Shown piece by piece: positions 31,243-34,777 of a DNA stretch of 34,777 nt (its first letter is position 1; each line of letters starts with the position of its first letter). The DNA comes from Chitinophagaceae bacterium (GTDB taxonomy: Bacteria; Bacteroidota; Bacteroidia; Chitinophagales; Chitinophagaceae), in contig CANFLL010000042.1 of NCBI GenBank assembly GCA_947447825.1, positions 1 to 34,777 on the forward strand. Reading direction: 5' to 3'. The notes under the pieces were generated by a model. That model saw only the letters and a list, made by a program, of their open reading frames with translations. It had not been told where the DNA came from and ran no database searches. The position numbers and the translations under genes are program-made.

Positions 31243-32211
31243 CTAAAAAGTTCCTATCATTCCACAAATTGCTTTTACCAACATCAATCCATCAATGACC
31301 GCAAGATAATAGAGAATATGTTTCCTTTCATTCAAAGAATTAGCAACCACCATCATTAAAATATATGGAATGATATTTACTAACATTATTTTCAAAGCAA
31401 AACCTTGAAAATAAGAATGCACTAAGCAAATCCCTAACCCTAAAACACAAAGGGGAAATAGCAGATAGTTGATGGTTTTCCTCAATCCAATTCGAACAAC
31501 AAATGTTTTTAATTCTCTATTATAATCTTCTTCGTAATCTTTAATGTCGAACATAATACACAACACAGTTATGAACATACAGTTATCAGTAAAGTGTAAC
31601 AATAGATTTCTATTCAAGTTACAATTGCTTCTAGCAGAAGTTGCTTGAATAAAAAGTGGGAAAAAGGTTACTACCCCAGCCCATACAAAAGCAATGATAA
31701 ATGGCTTTAACCAACCAGTATTCCTTAGGTTCAATTTATGAAGCATAGGCGTTTGAAAACCATAATAGAGTAGAGCAACTAAAGGAAAAATAGATAATAT
31801 TAACCAATTTAAAAATGGTTTTGCTAAAAATGAGGAACATTCAGTGGCTGAATAAAACAAAAAAGAAATAGCGAATAATAACCCAATGAATACTTGTGAA
31901 TGCTTTACAAAACGTTTATTGTTAGCATACCAATCTGATCTTTCATTTTTTGCATTAGGATTCGAATCGCTAGTGTAAGCATAGGTGTAATAGACAACAG
32001 TTGCTGAAAAAATCATAACAAAATAAGCCAACGAATTAAATGGCAACCGTTGACGCATCATTGTATCAACAGATAAAGCCACAGCACATAAGCCATAAAA
32101 ATAATTGCCGAAAAAGAAGGACCGAAAGAAACGATACAGCAAACTTGGAGTATTGTAGGTAATAAGTTTTAGGTAATAAGTCAAAAACAAAACTACATTG
32201 AAGTAAAGCAA
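31243..32211 (-). CDS. UbiA-like prenyltransferase family membrane protein
   Basis: The 322-residue protein has about eight hydrophobic spans. A late aspartate motif, MFDIKDYEEDYNRELKTFVV, matches the second D-x-x-D motif of UbiA enzymes and is followed by the usual IGLRKT. The first motif (N-D-x-x-D in active enzymes) is degenerate: YAYTSDSNPNAKNERSDWYA. The substrate is unknown. The first 22 or so residues (VLFLTYYLKLITYNT) are translated from a TAATAAG/TTATTACC short repeat around 32155-32190, so the true start may be downstream; no good ATG is available before the first conserved span. Confidence 0.75.
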   Translation of the reverse strand: MLYFNVVLFLTYYLKLITYNTPSLLYRFFRSFFFGNYFYGLCAVALSVDTMMRQRLPFNSLAYFVMIFSATVVYYTYAYTSDSNPNAKNERSDWYANNKRFVKHSQVFIGLLFAISFLFYSATECSSFLAKPFLNWLILSIFPLVALLYYGFQTPMLHKLNLRNTGWLKPFIIAFVWAGVVTFFPLFIQATSARSNCNLNRNLLLHFTDNCMFITVLCIMFDIKDYEEDYNRELKTFVVRIGLRKTINYLLFPLCVLGLGICLVHSYFQGFALKIMLVNIIPYILMMVVANSLNERKHILYYLAVIDGLMLVKAICGMIGTF

Positions 32212-32243
32212 ATCAACTTATTTGGTGCACATCCCCTAAATTG

Positions 32244-32699
32244 TTATTTGACAAAAACAATCTTAGGAGATTTGACTGTATCGCTAAAATGACCTTCTTT
32301 GTCTCCTAAACAAAATTTAAAGATAGAAGTATCTGCTCGAACATTACAGGTACCATTGTTTATTTCCACGGCACCACTACTTGTTGTGTTGTATGCAAAA
32401 TTGATAGTTAGTTGGCCTGTTTGGTTATTAACCTCTGTGAAAGAAGGTACTTTATAGTTTAATGAACTATGATAGGTTGAAGTGTCACACCACAACGAGT
32501 TTCTATTTATATAGAGAGAATCTAATGTCCCAGATTTTTGTGTAAAATCAAAAGTAAAAACGAGTGTCTGCCCAGTAACTAATCTGGTGGAACTTACACT
32601 TTTAAGCGTTAACTGTGGGCGTGTTGTAAATTTATCTTTATTACAAGAGTTTGCAATAATGACTATTATCAACAGCAGGAACACTATTTTTGCCTTCAT
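32244..32699 (-). CDS. Small outer-membrane-type lipoprotein
   Basis: 151 residues with a clear lipoprotein signal: MKAKIVFLLLIIVIIANSC, lipidated Cys at residue 19, followed by N-K-D. The rest is a single beta-sandwich-like domain (TGQTLVFTFDFTQKSGTLDS, GQLTINFAYNTTSSGAVEIN, then FKFCLGDKEGHFSDTVKSP) with three further cysteines. It resembles the small Ig-like lipoproteins common in Bacteroidota; no function is known. The ATG at 32699 is 48 bases from the divergent acyl-transfer gene, and a TAAATTTG -7 element lies at 32723-32716. Confidence 0.8.
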   Translation of the reverse strand: MKAKIVFLLLIIVIIANSCNKDKFTTRPQLTLKSVSSTRLVTGQTLVFTFDFTQKSGTLDSLYINRNSLWCDTSTYHSSLNYKVPSFTEVNNQTGQLTINFAYNTTSSGAVEINNGTCNVRADTSIFKFCLGDKEGHFSDTVKSPKIVFVK

Positions 32700-32715
32700 A
32701 ATTATTTAATTGCTC

Positions 32716-32723
32716 CAAATTTA
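32716..32723 (-). promoter_or_regulatory. Candidate -7 promoter element of the lipoprotein gene
   Basis: TAAATTTG on the minus strand matches TAnnTTTG and sits about 16 bases before the lipoprotein ATG. No -33 element at the expected distance was found. Confidence 0.4.
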
Positions 32724-32747
32724 CTCATAATACCCCAACATTTACTT

Positions 32748-33764
32748 GTGCAGGACATCATCATTAACAATATTTTTTCAGTAACACCACAAAACTTCTA
32801 TACTGTAGCCAATGAAGTTTACCAATTTCAGCGCACTAACAATGGTGTATTTAAAGAATGGTGTTCCATGTTTAATGATGAAAGTTTAATGATGAATGAA
32901 GCGAACACTCCATCAAGCATTAATCATTTATCATTCATATCTCATCATTCGTTTCTTCCTATTTCTTTTTTTAAAACCAATAGAATTATAACTACCGAAT
33001 ATACTCCTGAGGTAATTTTTGAGAGTAGCGGAACATCGCAAACCATCAACAGCCAACATTTAGTGAAAGACATTTCCATCTACAAAAGAAGTTTCTTCGA
33101 AGCTTTTACACTTTTCTATGGCGACATAAAAGAATGGTGTATCATAGGGTTGCTTCCATCCTACTTGGAACGCAACAATTCGTCGTTAACAATGATGGCT
33201 GATGAACTAATTAAAGCATCTGGCCATGAGGATAGTGGATTTTACCTGTACGACTTTGATAAGCTGGAAAAAGTATTACTAAAACAAGAGTCCACTAAAC
33301 AAAAGACGCTCCTTCTGGGCGTAACATTTGCCTTGCTAGACTTTGCAGAACAACACTCCCTTCAATTGAAAAATACTACCATCATGGAAACTGGCGGCAT
33401 GAAGGGAAGACGAAAAGAACTTACACGTGCCGAAGTTCATTCCATTATAGGCAAAGGGTTTGGGGTAGATAAGGTTCATTCCGAATATGGCATGACCGAG
33501 CTTTTAAGCCAAGCTTATTCATTAGGAGAAGGCCGATTTAGTTGTCCGCCGTGGATGAAAGTTTTAGTTCGCGACGAAGATGATCCGCTTACCATTCGAG
33601 AATCGGGCAGAGGGGTTTTGAACGTGATTGACTTAGCAAACGTGCACAGCTGTTCGTTTATTGCTACAGATGATGTGGGAATTGTTTATGAAGATGGCAG
33701 CTTTGAAGTTTGGGGACGTTTAGACAATAGCGACATTAGAGGATGCAGCTTATTGGTGGTGTAA
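32748..33764 (+). CDS. LuxE/PaaK-like acyl-transfer protein with an in-frame repeat insert
   Basis: The 338-residue protein resembles LuxE-type acyl-protein synthetases of the adenylate-forming superfamily: FLPISFFKTNRI, the S/T-rich loop IFESSGTSQTINSQH, and the later HSEYGMTELLSQAYSLGEGR plus GRGVLNVIDLANVHSCSFIA, which match the A5-A7-type motifs. It probably activates or transfers an acyl group; the substrate is unknown. Translation appears to start at a GTG at 32748. Residues about 41-69 (from MFNDESLMMNEAN to ISHHSF) are longer than expected between the first helices and the FLPI motif. They are encoded by an inverted repeat of ATGATGAA/TTCATCAT-type units at 32871-32951. Confidence 0.8.
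   Translation: MQDIIINNIFSVTPQNFYTVANEVYQFQRTNNGVFKEWCSMFNDESLMMNEANTPSSINHLSFISHHSFLPISFFKTNRIITTEYTPEVIFESSGTSQTINSQHLVKDISIYKRSFFEAFTLFYGDIKEWCIIGLLPSYLERNNSSLTMMADELIKASGHEDSGFYLYDFDKLEKVLLKQESTKQKTLLLGVTFALLDFAEQHSLQLKNTTIMETGGMKGRRKELTRAEVHSIIGKGFGVDKVHSEYGMTELLSQAYSLGEGRFSCPPWMKVLVRDEDDPLTIRESGRGVLNVIDLANVHSCSFIATDDVGIVYEDGSFEVWGRLDNSDIRGCSLLVV
32871..32951. repeat. Inverted repeat with degenerate arms inside the LuxE-like gene
   Basis: The left arm has TTTAATGATGAAAGTTTAAT and GATGAATGAA. The right arm has TTAATCATTTATCATTCATA and TCATCATTC. The arms are inverted relative to one another, are short-period in composition like the intergenic elements at 31065-31238, and stay in frame. 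Confidence 0.55.
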
Positions 33765-34254
33765 ATAGGTTGGTATGCCTGTTTAAAGACGCTGCATTCA
33801 ATTAAAAAGAGAGTATAGAAAAAGGTTTTACGCTTTAAATAGTTATTGATTGGCGTGAAATGAGTCTGCGGCAAGCTAGACGGCGAAATTCTGAGATGAA
33901 TTGAACCCGCAGCAAGCTAGATGGCGAAATTCTGAGAAGAACTGAACTCGCGGCAAGCTAGATGGCGAACTTCTGAGAAGAATTGAACCCGCGGCAAGCT
34001 AAATGGCGAAATTCTGAGAAGAACTGAACCTGCGGCAAGCTAGATGTCGAACTTCTGAGAAGAATTGAACCCGCGGCAAGCTAGATGGCGGCCATCTAGG
34101 AAGAATCTCCTTTTGATTCTTAGAAATAAAATATACTGAGAGAGTGGCAAACCGTAAGTTCAGATCAATACCATTGATGAAGGAAGTTTACAGTAATAAA
34201 TCAAAGTCACTACAATAAAGTAAAGACTGCTTAATTTGTTTTCGTACAAAAAAA
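33765..34254. other. Gene-free interval around the 41-bp array
   Basis: No coding region is supported on either strand. The only structures are the six-unit array and the terminator at 34255-34289. Confidence 0.6.
33871..34099. repeat. Tandem array, six starts at exactly 41 bp, ending in a palindrome
   Basis: GCAAGCT occurs at 33871, 33912, 33953, 33994, 34035 and 34076, each 41 bases apart, within a unit GCAAGCTAGATGGCGAA followed by TTCTGAGAAGAA and TGAAC. Odd and even units alternate in small variants (AAATTC/AACTTC, GAACTG/GAATTG), suggesting past duplication of a double unit. The last unit turns into a 19-base perfect palindrome, CTAGATGGCGGCCATCTAG (34081-34099). It is visibly more GC-rich than its surroundings. 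Confidence 0.9.
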
Positions 34255-34289
34255 AAGTCACAGATAAACTTGATGTTTACCTGTGACTT
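34255..34289 (-). terminator. Intrinsic terminator of the truncated T9SS gene
   Basis: AAGTCACAG (34255-34263) pairs with CTGTGACTT (34281-34289), with a further five-pair inner stem. On the minus strand the hairpin runs straight into a string of about ten T residues, a textbook rho-independent terminator 34 bases after the stop codon. Confidence 0.85.
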
Positions 34290-34322
34290 AGAAATCAATA
34301 TTCAACTATAATAAAAGCTATA

Positions 34323-34664
34323 CTACAACTTAATAAACTGCTTTTGCAGTGTAGATTGTCCATTGACCTTTATAAAATAACTACCCTTTGCTAGGTTTTC
34401 AATGGCTATTGAAACATTATTATTACCAGCAATCAACTGCACAGTTTGCTGCTTAACAACCTTACCCAACAAATCAATTACTTGTACAACTGCAATTTCC
34501 TTTGTGCTGTTTGCTATACTCACATTCAATACATTTTTTGCTGGATTAGGATATAAAGACAATATTCCTTGTTTGTTTAGCACAACTTCTACCACCTTGC
34601 TGTACGTAAACTTTCCACTTTTATCAACGGAAACCAACCGATAATAGACGAGGGTGTATAACAT
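34323..34664 (-). pseudogene. C-terminal remnant of a T9SS-secreted protein
   Basis: The frame holds only the end of a secreted protein: YYRLVSVDKSGKFTYSKVVE (end of the Fn3-like linker), then LYPNPAKNVLNVSI and a full T9SS type A sorting domain ending in LQKQFIKL. There is no signal peptide and no functional domain, and the apparent start MLYTLV is formed by foreign sequence. The homologous linker in the pectin-locus proteins continues upstream, so the gene was cut at about 34648-34656, probably by the insertion element to its right. The intact terminator downstream shows that this was a real gene end. Confidence 0.75.
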
Positions 34665-34777
34665 TTTTTTTTTGATAAATACAATTTGTCTATTCTTTTT
34701 TCGTTTATAAAAGAAAAGAAGTTATGAATGAAGAAACACTACAATCAGCATTTTTAAATTATATTAATAAGCTTAAA
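34648..34777 (+). mobile_element. Possible insertion sequence end (IS256-like) at right edge
   Basis: Sequence unrelated to the truncated T9SS gene begins near GAGGGTGTATAAC (34648). It contains a poly-T tract, and an ORF starting at 34724 runs off the window. The layout (end repeat, short leader, transposase start) fits an IS. The other terminal repeat is out of view. Confidence 0.35.
34724..34777 (+). CDS. Start of a possible IS256-type transposase, partial
   Basis: The ATG at 34724 opens a frame (MNEETLQSAFLNYINKLK) that is still open at the window end. The short acidic helix followed by L-N-Y-I-N-K-L-K resembles, from memory, the first residues of Mutator/IS256-type transposases in Bacteroidota. 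Only 18 residues are visible, so the identity is tentative. Confidence 0.35.
   Translation, partial: MNEETLQSAFLNYINKLK

Noticed and set aside
1-34777. tRNA, rRNA or known riboswitch
   Set aside because: No cloverleaf-like sequence, rRNA segment or recognisable riboswitch core was seen on reading either strand; a tRNAscan and Rfam search would settle it.

Overview
The window looks like a chromosomal segment of a low-GC member of the Bacteroidota, most likely a Chitinophagaceae-type organism. Four lines of evidence support this: four type IX secretion (T9SS) C-terminal sorting domains; promoters of the Bacteroidota TAnnTTTG type; a DAHP synthase fused to a type II chorismate mutase; and A-rich leaders in place of clear Shine-Dalgarno sites. 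The two edges look like partial insertion sequences that cut neighbouring genes (inference), which is what a contig bounded by repeated IS copies would show.

Layout. 1-1021: possible IS end, acyltransferase stump and a frame-broken secreted protein. 2204-9576: a rhamnogalacturonan-type pectin locus (PL4 lyase, SGNH/sialate-esterase-like protein, second PL4 lyase), all secreted T9SS cargo sharing one C-terminal module and closed by a strong hairpin. 9665-12809: DUF779 protein, AldB-type aldehyde dehydrogenase and a divergent AraC-type regulator. 13092-15700: three genes of unknown function. 15930-18597: LiaF-like membrane protein, LytS-type histidine kinase and LytTR response regulator. 18655-24495 (minus strand): shikimate-pathway run DAHP synthase/chorismate mutase, aroB, aroA, an antitoxin/PIN-toxin pair, chorismate synthase fused to a DUF952 domain, and a thiamine-binding protein. 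24607-26325: DEAD-box RNA helicase. 27205-28583: a broken PEGA-like lipoprotein gene and a small membrane protein. 28825-33764: IscA-type Fe-S protein, KTSC protein, M42 aminopeptidase, UbiA-like membrane protein, lipoprotein and a LuxE-like acyl-transfer protein. 34323-34777: a decapitated T9SS sorting domain and the start of a possible transposase.

The most unusual signal is non-coding. Every gene-free gap longer than about 500 bases carries exactly one tandem array, with strict periods of 21, 41, 42 and 41 bp. The arrays are unrelated in sequence, but their periods are all close to two or four turns of the DNA helix. Two further repeat classes are present. One is a short C-rich/G-rich palindrome found three times in the aro cluster, once in frame inside aroA. 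The other is a class of inverted repeats whose arms are degenerate 7-9 nt repeats; one lies inside the LuxE-like gene and others overlap apparent gene starts.

Other notable points are the chorismate synthase-DUF952 fusion, the toxin-antitoxin pair spliced tightly into the aro gene run, and a divergent catalytic motif in the esterase-like protein. All family calls are from reading motifs; no database search was run.
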